Assembly (NCBI RefSeq): GCF_026104355.1
Contig: NZ_CP110535.1
Location: 3,596,001-3,660,000, forward strand
Direction: 5' to 3'
DNA: 64,000 bases
DNA from: Halomonas sp. BDJS001
Lineage (GTDB): Bacteria; Pseudomonadota; Gammaproteobacteria; Pseudomonadales; Halomonadaceae
Shown here: positions 26,747 to 35,003 of the stretch, in pieces
Layout: the number at the start of each line of letters is the position of its first letter
Numbering within the stretch: the first letter of the stretch is position 1
Translations under genes and position numbers: made by a program
The notes under the pieces: generated by a model
What the model saw: only the letters and a program-made list of their open reading frames with translations
The model's database searches: none
What the model was told of the DNA's origin: nothing

Positions 26747-27601
26747 TCAGCTACCAAAGTTTTCAGGCAAGTCGGCGCTGAACCAGCGCTGGGACATCTC
26801 ATTCAAGGTGCCATCTTCTAACCCCTGGGCAATCAGGCGATTCACCTCTTCCATTAGCCCTGGCTCGTTTTTATTCATGCCCACGTAGCAGGGGGAGTCT
26901 TTGAGCTGGTAAATCAGTGAAGGCGCGCGATCGCTGTTTCGCTCGGCAATTTCTGCGGCGACCACGTTACCGGTGGCCACGTAATCGACCTGACCGGATA
27001 GAAACGCAGAAATGGTCGTGGCGTTGTCTTCAAAGCGCTGCACCGTGGTGGAGTCCGGGGCAATCTCAGAAAGCTCCATATCCTCCACGGCACCGCGGGT
27101 CACACCGATGGTTTTGTCGGCCAAGCCTTCCGGGCCATCCACGCTTTCATCTTGATCGGCGCTGAATACGCCCAGAAAGAACGGCGCGTAAGCGTCGGAG
27201 AAGTCGATTGCCGCTTCACGTTCTGGATTTTTACCCAGGCTGGAGATAACTAAATCCGCCTGCCCCGTCTGCAAGTAGGGAATACGGTTGGCACTGGTGA
27301 CCGGGATCAGCTCAAGCTCAACCCCCATCTCATCAGCGAGGTATTGGGCCATATCGATATCGTAGCCACGGGGCTGCAGGTCGGTACCTACCGAGCCAAA
27401 GGGCGGAAAATCTTGCGGGACAGCCACCCGAATAGTGCCCCGGGACTCGATATCCTCTAGGGCATCCGCCTGAACGCTAGGGCTAGTCGAAAAAGCCCCC
27501 AGGGCGACTGCGGCACTCAGGCTGGTGGCTAAAACGCTGGACTGAAGAGACTTGAAGCGGCGGGTAAAGGAGTTATTGAAGCGGTGCGATAACGATTGCA
27601 T
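26747..27601 (-). CDS. Amino acid-type ABC transporter substrate-binding protein
   Basis: Periplasmic receptor of 284 residues. The N-terminus carries a long signal with arginines before the hydrophobic core (FTRRFKSLQSSVLATSLSAAVALGAF), ending near SVQA. The mature part starts DALEDIESRGTIRVAVPQDFPPFG and has GYDIDMAQYLADEMGVELELIPV near 77 and QADLVISSLGKNPEREAAIDFSD near 112 (sequences shown in part), the SBP family 3 pattern. An AGGAGAG site precedes the ATG at 27601. The repeat at 27735 lies upstream. Lying among allE, puuE and their regulators, it may bind allantoin, allantoate or a related ureide, not a standard amino acid. Confidence 0.9.
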   Translation of the reverse strand: MQSLSHRFNNSFTRRFKSLQSSVLATSLSAAVALGAFSTSPSVQADALEDIESRGTIRVAVPQDFPPFGSVGTDLQPRGYDIDMAQYLADEMGVELELIPVTSANRIPYLQTGQADLVISSLGKNPEREAAIDFSDAYAPFFLGVFSADQDESVDGPEGLADKTIGVTRGAVEDMELSEIAPDSTTVQRFEDNATTISAFLSGQVDYVATGNVVAAEIAERNSDRAPSLIYQLKDSPCYVGMNKNEPGLMEEVNRLIAQGLEDGTLNEMSQRWFSADLPENFGS

Positions 27602-27734
27602 AAAGCTCTCCTGGCAGGCGCATGTTCTGCAAAATCTCGGTTTTGCTAGAAACAATTGGCTGGCTAATTAGCAGTGGTGGTCTTGGCAATGGAAGCTAAG
27701 TGAATGAAAGCTTTGTTGCATAAAATCTAACAAA

Positions 27735-27748
27735 GAAACTTTCGTTTC
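27735..27748. promoter_or_regulatory. Inverted repeat GAAACTTTCGTTTC, probable RpiR operator (ABC importer)
   Basis: Identical to the repeat at 23123-23136, including one extra base at each side. It lies 134 bases before the binding-protein start. The rest of the gap 27602-27941 (340 bases) holds no gene; it should contain the promoter of the importer and the end of the regulator transcript. Confidence 0.65.
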
Positions 27749-27941
27749 ACTTGATCACTGAATAGCAATCGCGATACCAGAAGCGGCTAAGATTTTTTAT
27801 AACAGCAGCTTAGCGGACACGCGGAGCCACAACGCAGCGTTTTCCGCATTAAGAGGAAGGTATAAAAGGAGAGAAGTGCAACGTTCTGGTGCAGTTTTCA
27901 CCCATCAATAGGGCAAGATGCACCATGAAAGGAGACCCAGC

Positions 27942-28817
27942 CTATTGGGCGCTCCAATCCACGCTCATAGTTGGCGCTTCCAGCTCACCCAGCTCAGCGT
28001 ACACATCGCTAATCGCGCTGATGCGCTCTCGACCTTGTGCAAGGCGACGGTGCAGTACGCCGTTGGCAATCAGGCAGATCAGGCTATTGGCAGCGGCGTA
28101 GCTATCAAACGCCGAGAGGCTTTCCAGTGGCGTTTCAAAAAACCACGTTACCTGAGAGGCGAAATTGACCGCAGTAGGGTCAGCCAGTAAGACTACCTTG
28201 GCAGGTGAGCGCTCAAGTGCATCAATGAGCGAAGCAAAGGCCGCTGGGCGGCGGCGAAAACCAAACAGTACCACCACGTCCTGCTCGGTGAGATCGACGA
28301 TCTCTTCCGCTAACGACTGGTTAGGGTGAGGCACTACCCGCACCTGGGTGCGCGCCTGAATCAACTGCTGGCGAAAATGTAGGGCTAGTGGGTAGCTGTT
28401 ACGAAAACCGATAACGACCACATGGCGCGCCTTATCCAGGCTTTCCACCAAGGCTGAAAAATCCTGATGAGCAATGCCATTTAAACAGCGCTGCAAATTA
28501 TCCTGCTCCCGCTGCAAATGGCGCTGGAACGGCGCGCCTGCCTCCTCTTGCATAGCGTTGGCGTCGATCACTAGCGGCACGCCCAGATTGCGCAACTGGC
28601 GGGCATGGTCTTTAACGGTGCGGTAGCTCTCAAATCCCAACCGCTTGAACAGGCGGCTGACGGTCGATTTGGAGACTCCGGTCAAACGCGCCAAATCAGC
28701 GGCGCTGTATACCGCCAGATCATCAAAGTGATCGAGGATAAAGCTCGCCACCCGCTGCTCCTGGGCAGTTAGCGCGTCAAACTGAGCGGTAATCCGCTGT
28801 CCGATATGCGGCGTCAT
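27942..28817 (-). CDS. MurR/RpiR family transcriptional regulator
   Basis: A 291-residue regulator. The N-terminal helix-turn-helix covers about 1-77 (LTAQEQRVASFILDHFDDLA, then LARLTGVSKSTVSRLFKRLG). A SIS domain follows from about 120 (ARHVVVIGFRNSYPLALHFRQQ, then EQDVVVLFGFRRRP near 180). SIS domains in this family bind phosphosugars or other small effectors. It starts 21 bases after puuE, in the same direction, so it is probably in the puuE transcript. A 12-base palindrome TTAAGCGCTTAA (28827-28838) lies in that gap. It is the natural candidate for the GAAAC/GTTTC repeats. Confidence 0.9.
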   Translation of the reverse strand: MTPHIGQRITAQFDALTAQEQRVASFILDHFDDLAVYSAADLARLTGVSKSTVSRLFKRLGFESYRTVKDHARQLRNLGVPLVIDANAMQEEAGAPFQRHLQREQDNLQRCLNGIAHQDFSALVESLDKARHVVVIGFRNSYPLALHFRQQLIQARTQVRVVPHPNQSLAEEIVDLTEQDVVVLFGFRRRPAAFASLIDALERSPAKVVLLADPTAVNFASQVTWFFETPLESLSAFDSYAAANSLICLIANGVLHRRLAQGRERISAISDVYAELGELEAPTMSVDWSAQ

Positions 28818-28838
28818 AGCATCCTATTAAGCGCTTAA

Positions 28839-29774
28839 TTAACGAGTTACAGGGTGATGTTCCGCCCAATGATGGGCGATATCAACCCGCCGAGCCACCC
28901 AAACGCGGTCATGAGTTTCGATGTAATCCAAGAAGCGCTGTAGGGCGCGAAAACGACCGGGGCGGCCCAACAAGCGGCAGTGCATACCCACCGAAAGCAT
29001 TTTGGGCGCCTCCTCCCCCTCTGCGTAAAGGACATCAAAGGCATCGCGCAGGTAGGTAAAGAAGTGATCCGCGGTGTTAAAGCCCTGTGGTGCGGCAAAG
29101 CGCATATCGTTGCTGTCCAGGGTGTAGGGGACGATAAGGTGATTATGGTCACTGCCCTGACTGTCGGTTACCTGCGTCCAGAACGGTAAATCGTCGCCGT
29201 AGTAGTCGCTATCGTAAAGGAAACCACCCTCATCCAGCACTAAACGCCGGGTATTGGGGCTATCACGGCCGGTATACCAACCCTGAGGTTTTTCGCCGTA
29301 GAGGCGCTGAAAAATCTCCATGGCCTGCTGAAGATGCTCGCGCTCGACGTGCTCGGGCACTTCCTGATAGTGAATCCAGCGGTAGCCGTGGCAGGCAATC
29401 TCATGGCCTAGCTCTTTAAACGCCATGGCGACATCCGGGTTGCGCTCCAGCGCCATGGCAACGCCAAACACCGTAAGCGGCAAATCACGTTTTTCAAACT
29501 CGCGCAGGATGCGCCAAACCCCAGCGCGGGAGCCGTACTCGTAGATCGACTCCATGCTCAAGTGGCGATCCGGATAAGCCGGTGCGCCGATAATTTCCGA
29601 TAGGAACTGCTCTGATCCTGAGTCACCATGCAACACGCAGTTTTCGCCGCCCTCCTCGTAGTTGAGCACAAACTGAACGGCAATTTTGGCTTTGTTGGGC
29701 CAGTTGGCATAGGGCGGGTTGCGTCCATAACCGATTAAATCGCGGGGATAGTGACCCTTAGGTGATGACGACAT
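28839..29774 (-). CDS. puuE: Allantoinase, polysaccharide-deacetylase type
   Basis: Cytoplasmic enzyme of 311 residues that opens the hydantoin ring of allantoin to allantoate, unrelated to the metal amidohydrolase AllB. The N-terminus YPRDLIGYGRNPPYANWPNKAKIAVQFVLNYEEGGE (residues about 9-44, sequence shown in part) is diagnostic of PuuE. Also present are ESIYEYGSRAGVWRILREF near 75, EIACHGYRWIHYQEVP near 128 and GWYTGRDSPNTRRL near 164. It is divergent from the allantoin racemase gene, with two TTGTATACAA sites in the gap. Confidence 0.94.
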   Translation of the reverse strand: MSSSPKGHYPRDLIGYGRNPPYANWPNKAKIAVQFVLNYEEGGENCVLHGDSGSEQFLSEIIGAPAYPDRHLSMESIYEYGSRAGVWRILREFEKRDLPLTVFGVAMALERNPDVAMAFKELGHEIACHGYRWIHYQEVPEHVEREHLQQAMEIFQRLYGEKPQGWYTGRDSPNTRRLVLDEGGFLYDSDYYGDDLPFWTQVTDSQGSDHNHLIVPYTLDSNDMRFAAPQGFNTADHFFTYLRDAFDVLYAEGEEAPKMLSVGMHCRLLGRPGRFRALQRFLDYIETHDRVWVARRVDIAHHWAEHHPVTR

Positions 29775-29873
29775 AGCGAGCTCCTTGATTCATACAAACC
29801 ATTCATACAAAACCATTCATAAAAACCTGGGCAGATCACTGGCAAATAGCCGCCCAGTAATACACAAAATAAT

Positions 29874-29883
29874 TTGTATACAA
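29874..29883. promoter_or_regulatory. Palindrome TTGTATACAA, probable GntR operator (puuE side)
   Basis: Perfect copy lying 100 bases before puuE, in a longer symmetric context (ATTTGTATACAAAAT). The gap 29775-30111 contains no gene and holds this and a second copy, one for each of the divergent transcripts. Short CATACAAAACCATTC-like direct repeats near 29790-29820 were also noted. Confidence 0.7.
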
Positions 29884-30066
29884 AATAGCGACATTCATAG
29901 CCTACCGCAACGCGGTCGACCGCTAATCCCCTGACCCTAATAGCGTTTCTCAGTTTAAAAGGCGTTAAGCCATTGAATCCTGAACAAATGGTCAAGTTTT
30001 CTCAGCCGCTTTTTTATTGCCGATTGCTGGTTAGCCCCTTGCGTCACGAAAAAAACCGCCCTATTT

Positions 30067-30076
30067 TTGTATACAA
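30067..30076. promoter_or_regulatory. Palindrome TTGTATACAA, probable GntR operator (racemase side)
   Basis: Perfect copy 36 bases before the GTG start of the racemase gene. The two copies in this gap are 193 bases apart, which would allow separate control of the two divergent promoters. Confidence 0.7.
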
Positions 30077-30111
30077 GAAATGCCATATTGTTTACACACG
30101 GAATACCTATC

Positions 30112-30867
30112 GTGCATATACGCATTATTAACCCCAACACCACGGCCTCCATGACCGCGGCTATGGGTCAGGCAGCACAGCAGCAGGCGGGGCCTGGCAC
30201 CACGGTTAGCGCTTCGCAGCCTGACGCGGGCCCGGTTTCGATAGAAAGCCATTTTGACGAAGCGATCAGCGCGGTAGGGGTTGCCGAAGAGGTGCTTAAA
30301 GGCGAACGCGAAGGCGGCATTGATGCCTACGTGGTGGCCTGTTTCGGCGACCCGGGCTTGCTCGCTGCCCGCGAACTCACCCGCGCACCGGTGATTGGCA
30401 TTGCCGAAGCGGCGTTTCATCTTGCCACCCTGGTGAGCACCCGTTTTTCTATTGTGACCACCTTGGGCCGTACCGGCATTATCGCCGAGCACCTGCTGCA
30501 ACAGTACGGCTTTAGCCACCACTGCCGTCGTATACGTGCCGCTGAAATCCCAGTGCTGGATCTTGAGCATCACCCTGACGCGGCGTTTACCCGCATTGTT
30601 GAAGAGTGCTGCCGCGCAAGGGATGAAGACGGCATTGGCGCCATCGTTTTAGGCTGCGGCGGTATGGCGAATTTGACTCAGGAGATCAGCCGCGAAGTGG
30701 GCCTGCCGGTAGTGGAAGGGGTCACCGCGGCGCTGAAACTGGCAGAGTCGCTGGTCCGTTTGGGTCTACATACCAGTAAGCATGGAGACCTTGCCTACCC
30801 ACGGCCAAAGACCTTCACGGGTAAGTTTTCCGAGCTTTCTGAGCTGGCACTACCGCTTAAGTCATAA
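30112..30867 (+). CDS. hpxA: Asp/Glu/hydantoin racemase family, probable allantoin racemase
   Basis: A 251-residue enzyme with the family opening HIRIINPNTTASMTAAM, the first catalytic cysteine in AYVVACFGDPGLLAARELT near 75, FSIVTTLGRTGIIAEHLL near 120 and the second cysteine in IGAIVLGCGGMANLTQEI near 180. Beside puuE it most likely interconverts the two allantoin enantiomers, as HpxA does in Klebsiella. The frame extends upstream to a TTG inside the operator, but the GTG at 30112 gives the conserved N-terminus. Confidence 0.88.
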   Translation: MHIRIINPNTTASMTAAMGQAAQQQAGPGTTVSASQPDAGPVSIESHFDEAISAVGVAEEVLKGEREGGIDAYVVACFGDPGLLAARELTRAPVIGIAEAAFHLATLVSTRFSIVTTLGRTGIIAEHLLQQYGFSHHCRRIRAAEIPVLDLEHHPDAAFTRIVEECCRARDEDGIGAIVLGCGGMANLTQEISREVGLPVVEGVTAALKLAESLVRLGLHTSKHGDLAYPRPKTFTGKFSELSELALPLKS

Positions 30868-31018
30868 CCGCTATAGAAAAACAGTCATGACTTCAAACAT
30901 TTAATAACAAACGAATAGCAACACGAACGTCCAATAGCACGCCACGCCGCAAGCGTTGCCTGGGGATTCCAAATACCCAAGCTGCCAATAAAACCGATAA
31001 TCTTGCGAGGACGACATC

Positions 31019-32377
31019 ATGAGCGCTTCACCCTCGGCTCTTGCGTCAGAAGAACGATACGGTGCTGGATCAAAAGCACTAGGGGCAGAAAGCCTGGCCC
31101 CGCAACACACCCGGATTATGGGGCGAGGCTCCTATTTTCTGGCCTGGTTCGGCGGCTGCGTTTCCATCGGCACCTTTGCCATGGGCTCAAGCGTGGTCGG
31201 CACCCTGAACCTGTTACAAGCCACATTGGCCATTGCCATCGGCTGCTTTGTGATCGGGATAGCCCTGGCCATTAACGGGGCCGCAGGCTACAAGTACGGC
31301 ATTCCGTTTATGGTGCAGGCGCGCAGTGCCTTCGGCTTTACCGGCACCCGCTTGCCGGGGCTAGTGCGCGCGGTGCCTGCAGTAGTGTGGTACGGCTTTC
31401 AAAGCTGGATTGGCGCAGGGGCACTCAATATGGTGTCGGCCACCCTGTTCGGCTTCGACAACCTTATCTTCTACTTTATTACCTTCCAGTTTCTGCAAAT
31501 TGGCCTGTCGGTGATGGGCTTTCAGGGCATCAAGTGGTTAGAGAATATCGGCAGCGCCTTTATTCTCGCCTCACTGATGTATATGTTCTACGCTACGGTG
31601 CAGCGCTACGGCGATGAACTTTCCGCCAGCCTGCTGACCATGGAGGGCTCCTGGGGCATGCCCTTCTGGGGCGCAACCATGCTGTTTCTGGGCATCTATA
31701 GCACCATGATGCTCAACGTGAGTGACTACTCCCGCGAGCATAAAAAGGGCACGGCGCAGAGCCTGCTGACCACCATCTACGCCATGTCGATTCTGCCCTG
31801 CACGCTGTTTATGGGCTTGATCGGCTATATGGTTTCGCAAGCCACTGGCACCGCTGACCCTATCCAGGTGTTCGCCAACGCCGTGGACAACACCCCACTG
31901 TTAATGACCACCCTGCTGTTCATCGCCTTCGCTCAGGTGACCACCAACGTGCTCAACAACGTAGTGCCACCGACCTATGTGCTGATGGACATCTTTAAGA
32001 TCAAGTTCTCGATCGCCACCGTCATCGTTGGCTTGCTGGCCTTCGCCACCTTCCCCTGGAAACTGGTGCAGCCGGGTTCCGCGGCCGGCCTGCAGCTGTT
32101 TGTGCAGACCTACTCCGCCTTTTTAGGCCCTATCTTCGCCATTCTGGTGGTCGATTATTATGTGATTCGCCGCCGCACGCTGGATATCGACAAACTGTAT
32201 GACGTCAACGGCCCTTACCAAGGCGTTAACCTAGCGGCGTTTATCGCCACCGCTATCGGTATTGTGGCCGCGCTCTCTTTCTCGGCGATCTCGTGGTACG
32301 CCAGCCTGATACCCGCAGGCGTCAGCTACTACCTGCTAATGAAGTACTGGGCACCCTGCCAGCGCTTTAGTCAGTAA
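31019..32377 (+). CDS. NCS1 family permease (purine/cytosine/allantoin type)
   Basis: Inner-membrane symporter of 452 residues with about twelve helices. The segment GRGSYFLAWFGGCVSIGTFAMGSSVVG near 34 (sequence shown in part), YKYGIPFMVQARSAFGFTGTRLPGLVRA near 91 (in part) and YGFQSWIGAGALN near 124 are NCS1 features. FAQVTTNVLNNVVPPTYVLMDI lies near 303. It follows the racemase and precedes a second NCS1 gene in the same direction, so it probably imports allantoin, uric acid or a related compound. Confidence 0.88.
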   Translation: MSASPSALASEERYGAGSKALGAESLAPQHTRIMGRGSYFLAWFGGCVSIGTFAMGSSVVGTLNLLQATLAIAIGCFVIGIALAINGAAGYKYGIPFMVQARSAFGFTGTRLPGLVRAVPAVVWYGFQSWIGAGALNMVSATLFGFDNLIFYFITFQFLQIGLSVMGFQGIKWLENIGSAFILASLMYMFYATVQRYGDELSASLLTMEGSWGMPFWGATMLFLGIYSTMMLNVSDYSREHKKGTAQSLLTTIYAMSILPCTLFMGLIGYMVSQATGTADPIQVFANAVDNTPLLMTTLLFIAFAQVTTNVLNNVVPPTYVLMDIFKIKFSIATVIVGLLAFATFPWKLVQPGSAAGLQLFVQTYSAFLGPIFAILVVDYYVIRRRTLDIDKLYDVNGPYQGVNLAAFIATAIGIVAALSFSAISWYASLIPAGVSYYLLMKYWAPCQRFSQ

Positions 32378-32404
32378 CCCCTTTGCCAACTGCGAGCCAA
32401 TACA

Positions 32405-33874
32405 ATGAAAGAGAGCAACGACGTTAGCGATCTGGACATTAAGCACATTGATCCAACGCTCTATAACCAAGACCTTGCCCCGCTTAAACCCCAGGATCGT
32501 AACTGGGGCGCGTTTGAGATATTTAACGTCTGGTCTAATGATATCCAGAGCCTGTTTGGTTACACCCTGGCGGCCTCGCTGTTTTTAACCTACGGCCTGA
32601 ACGGCTGGGCGGTCATGGCGGCGATTATTCTGGCGGGCGTTATCGTGATGTTTCTGGTCAACCTCACCGGTAAGCCCAGCGTTAAATACGGCATCCCCTT
32701 CCCGGTCATGGTGCGTGCCAGCATGGGGATACGCGGCGCTAACCTACCCGCAATGCTGCGCGCCATCGTGGGAATCTTCTGGTACGGCGTGCAGACCTAC
32801 TTCGCCTCCACCGCCGTCACCCTGCTGATTACGGCATTTTTTGGCGCAGGCAATGGCAGCACCTTCCTGGGGCTTTCCGGCGTAGCCTGGGTGTCGTTTG
32901 TGATTGTGTGGCTGTTTCAAATCGCGATTTTCTGGCAGGGCATCGAGCGCATTAAGCACTTTCTCAACTGGGCAGGCCCGCTGGTCTACGTGGTGATGCT
33001 GGTGCTGATGGTCATTGTCTGGTTCCAGGCAGGCAGCGAGCTGATACCCGCCATTGGCACTATTTTTAGCGGCGACAGTGAAGCCAGCGGCAGCTCAATC
33101 GCCGCCTTTATGGCGATTGTCGGCACCATGGTGGCGTATTTCGCGGCGGTGGTGATTAACTTCGGCGACTTCACCCGCTTTGTAAAAACCGAACGCCAGA
33201 TGAAGCTGGGTAACCTGCTGGGCTTGCCGCTTAACGTGGCATTCTTCTCATTTATCGCGCTGATTATTACTGCGGGCACCCTGGTGCTGTTTGGCGAAGC
33301 GCTGACCAACCCCACCGATATCGTGGAGCGAGTGGATTCATTACCGCTGACGATTGTCGCCGCCCTCACCTTCTTTGCCGCCACGGTGGGCATCAACCTG
33401 GTGGCCAACTTTATTCCCCCGGCCTACGATCTGGCCAACCTGTTCCCCAGTAAAATCAGCTTCAAGATGGGCGGCCTGATTACCGCGGTAATCGCGTTCT
33501 TCGTCGGCGCGCTATGGCTTTCCGTCATCAGCCAGATTGGCGTTCCCGGCTTTGTAAATGCGTTAGGTGCCGTCGTCGCGCCCTTCTACGGCATTATCGT
33601 AGTCGACTACTACCTGATTAAGCGCCAGCACTTAAACATGCAGGAGCTATTCTCATCAGCACCGGGCAGCGCCTACTACTACGTAAACGGCTGGAACACC
33701 CGCGCCCTTATCGCCTTTGGCGTGGCAGCACTGTTCTCACTCTCTACCGTTTTAGTACCCGCGCTTTCGGCCCTTGGAGGCTTTGGCTGGATGATTGGTG
33801 CAGCGCTGGGCGGGTTGTTCTACTACGGATTGATGCGGCAGTTTAAGGCTGCGCCTGTGCTGGCTGAGCAGTAG
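32405..33874 (+). CDS. NCS1 family permease, allantoin permease-like
   Basis: A 489-residue symporter of the PucI/Fur type. NWGAFEIFNVWSNDIQSLFGYTLAASLF near 33 (sequence shown in part), KPSVKYGIPFPVMVRASMGIRGANLPAMLRA near 91 (in part) and YGVQTYFASTAV near 123 are strong family signatures. AALTFFAATVGINLVANFIPPAYDLANLFP lies near 318 (in part). It differs clearly from the preceding NCS1 gene, so the two probably take different substrates, for example allantoin and a purine or hydantoin. It starts 27 bases after its neighbour and ends before a strong terminator. Confidence 0.9.
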   Translation: MKESNDVSDLDIKHIDPTLYNQDLAPLKPQDRNWGAFEIFNVWSNDIQSLFGYTLAASLFLTYGLNGWAVMAAIILAGVIVMFLVNLTGKPSVKYGIPFPVMVRASMGIRGANLPAMLRAIVGIFWYGVQTYFASTAVTLLITAFFGAGNGSTFLGLSGVAWVSFVIVWLFQIAIFWQGIERIKHFLNWAGPLVYVVMLVLMVIVWFQAGSELIPAIGTIFSGDSEASGSSIAAFMAIVGTMVAYFAAVVINFGDFTRFVKTERQMKLGNLLGLPLNVAFFSFIALIITAGTLVLFGEALTNPTDIVERVDSLPLTIVAALTFFAATVGINLVANFIPPAYDLANLFPSKISFKMGGLITAVIAFFVGALWLSVISQIGVPGFVNALGAVVAPFYGIIVVDYYLIKRQHLNMQELFSSAPGSAYYYVNGWNTRALIAFGVAALFSLSTVLVPALSALGGFGWMIGAALGGLFYYGLMRQFKAAPVLAEQ

Positions 33875-33912
33875 ACAAGCAGGTCGCAACTAGCTGATTA
33901 GAAGCACATACC

Positions 33913-33947
33913 AGCGCCATCGGTTTTGCCGATGGCGCTTTTTTTGG
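33913..33947 (+). terminator. Rho-independent terminator after the NCS1 genes
   Basis: Perfect 11-base arms AGCGCCATCGG and CCGATGGCGCT with a 5-base loop, followed by a run of T residues. It closes the rightward racemase-NCS1-NCS1 unit and marks the edge of the accessory region. Confidence 0.92.
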
Positions 33948-34362
33948 TCGCGGGCTGACGTGGCCAATTGAGAACCTGCCTGCATCCTCTCACAGCTCTA
34001 CCAAGCAGCGTATTGTGCGGTATCAAAACTCAGCGGAATGAGATATTTTCGATTTGTAGTGCGCGTTTTTCTGGTAGGCTCAAGGGATCATGTGCTTATT
34101 TTTCTGAAAAGCATTTGATTAAAACATTCAAAAATAACATGTTATATGTGTTTATGCGCAAGTTAAAAAGTGAACTGGAATGTTTATGCGCGTGCGTATT
34201 TTTCTGGCAGCCTTTATCAGGACAAAGTGAGCATTTTCATTTTATATCAATCACTTGAGAATTAATGGTGCATTTTGGGTTTCCAGGAAAACGCGCATGC
34301 GTATGAATAAGTTGTTATGTTTCCTTTACGCTGCTTTGATAGCCAATAGAGCTCCGTAGAAT
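33948..34362. repeat. A/T-rich gap with three copies of a GCGCGTTTTTCTGG-like motif
   Basis: No credible gene; the one open frame of 96 codons has no ribosome site and an unlikely composition. The motif GCGCGTTTTTCTGG is at 34061-34074, a variant GTGCGTATTTTTCTGG at 34192-34207, and an inverted copy CCAGGAAAACGCGC at 34283-34296. The stretch TGTTTATGCGC also occurs twice (near 34150 and 34181). The base content is much lower in G+C than the flanks. It may be the decayed left end of the accessory block or a regulatory region. Confidence 0.4.
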
Positions 34363-34896
34363 TTAGCTTCCAGCAAGCATCTCTTTCACTCGTTTGATGC
34401 CTTCATGGGTTAATTTGTATTTTTTGCGTGCTTGCTGGCTGTTTCCTGATTTCTTAGTTTGCATCACAAGTGCTGGCTTTCTACCTATTAAGCTCGACAT
34501 AGCGCTGGTGATGTTTGTAACCCCATGTCCCAAGTGTTTTAACTCCTTGTTGATTCTCTGGGAGTCGAAATCAGCCTGTCCCTCAATTACTTGGAACCAG
34601 TACCCTACTATTAGTGCTTTTTCGGGATCATTAGCCGGTATAGAGGCCGTATACAAATCAGCTATGTCTGAATAAGACTGTCCGCTAGCTTGTTTTTTAT
34701 CATCCTCACCTTGCTGATCCTCTTCTTCCATTACAGGTGCAGTGGGTTGCTGCACAATATGGATGTCCGCTCCAAATCGGTCTGAAGCCCAGCGTAGAAC
34801 GCGCCCACAGGAGGTTTCGTCCAACGGGGTTAGGGCTTCAGCAACAGCTTTCATTGCTTCTATCTCGGCTAGTGGGTCTGTGCTCTTATCCATCAT
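34363..34896 (-). CDS. Unknown protein with a winged-helix-like C-terminus
   Basis: A 177-residue soluble protein that I cannot place in a named family. Residues 1-55 are helical; 56-75 are an acidic linker (EEEDQQGEDDKKQASGQ); residues about 95-177 look like a winged helix (KALIVGYWFQVIEGQ, then INKELKHLGHGVTNITSAMSSL, then KYKLTHEGIKRVKEML). The divergent gene at 35004 carries a similar module at its N-terminus, including an IKQIG...NVSSIL helix and a WELTNPGRAHIKQL ending. The shared gap holds two palindromes. An adjacent second ATG is an equally good start. A regulatory or conflict-type role is speculation. Confidence 0.6.
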   Translation of the reverse strand: MMDKSTDPLAEIEAMKAVAEALTPLDETSCGRVLRWASDRFGADIHIVQQPTAPVMEEEDQQGEDDKKQASGQSYSDIADLYTASIPANDPEKALIVGYWFQVIEGQADFDSQRINKELKHLGHGVTNITSAMSSLIGRKPALVMQTKKSGNSQQARKKYKLTHEGIKRVKEMLAGS

Positions 34897-34943
34897 GGAG
34901 GCTCTCTCTTCAGCTAATGTTGATAACTAATGACTCCAGTTTG

Positions 34944-34978
34944 CACATGAGCTCATGTGTGTCAATATATGAATTCAT
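34944..34978. promoter_or_regulatory. Two palindromes between divergent unknown genes
   Basis: CACATGAGCTCATGTG (34944-34959) is a perfect 16-base palindrome and ATGAATTCAT (34969-34978) a perfect 10-base one. Both fit ATGANNTCAT, and their centres are 22 bases apart, about two helical turns. This is what tandem operators for a dimeric regulator look like, between the starts of the genes at 34896 and about 35004. Confidence 0.55.
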
Positions 34979-35003
34979 GTGGTGCATGATTTGGAGATTC
35001 ACC

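Noticed and set aside
33968-34258. Open frame of 96 codons on the plus strand
   Set aside because: No ribosome site, many cysteines and phenylalanines from low-G+C DNA, no recognisable pattern. Treated as chance.
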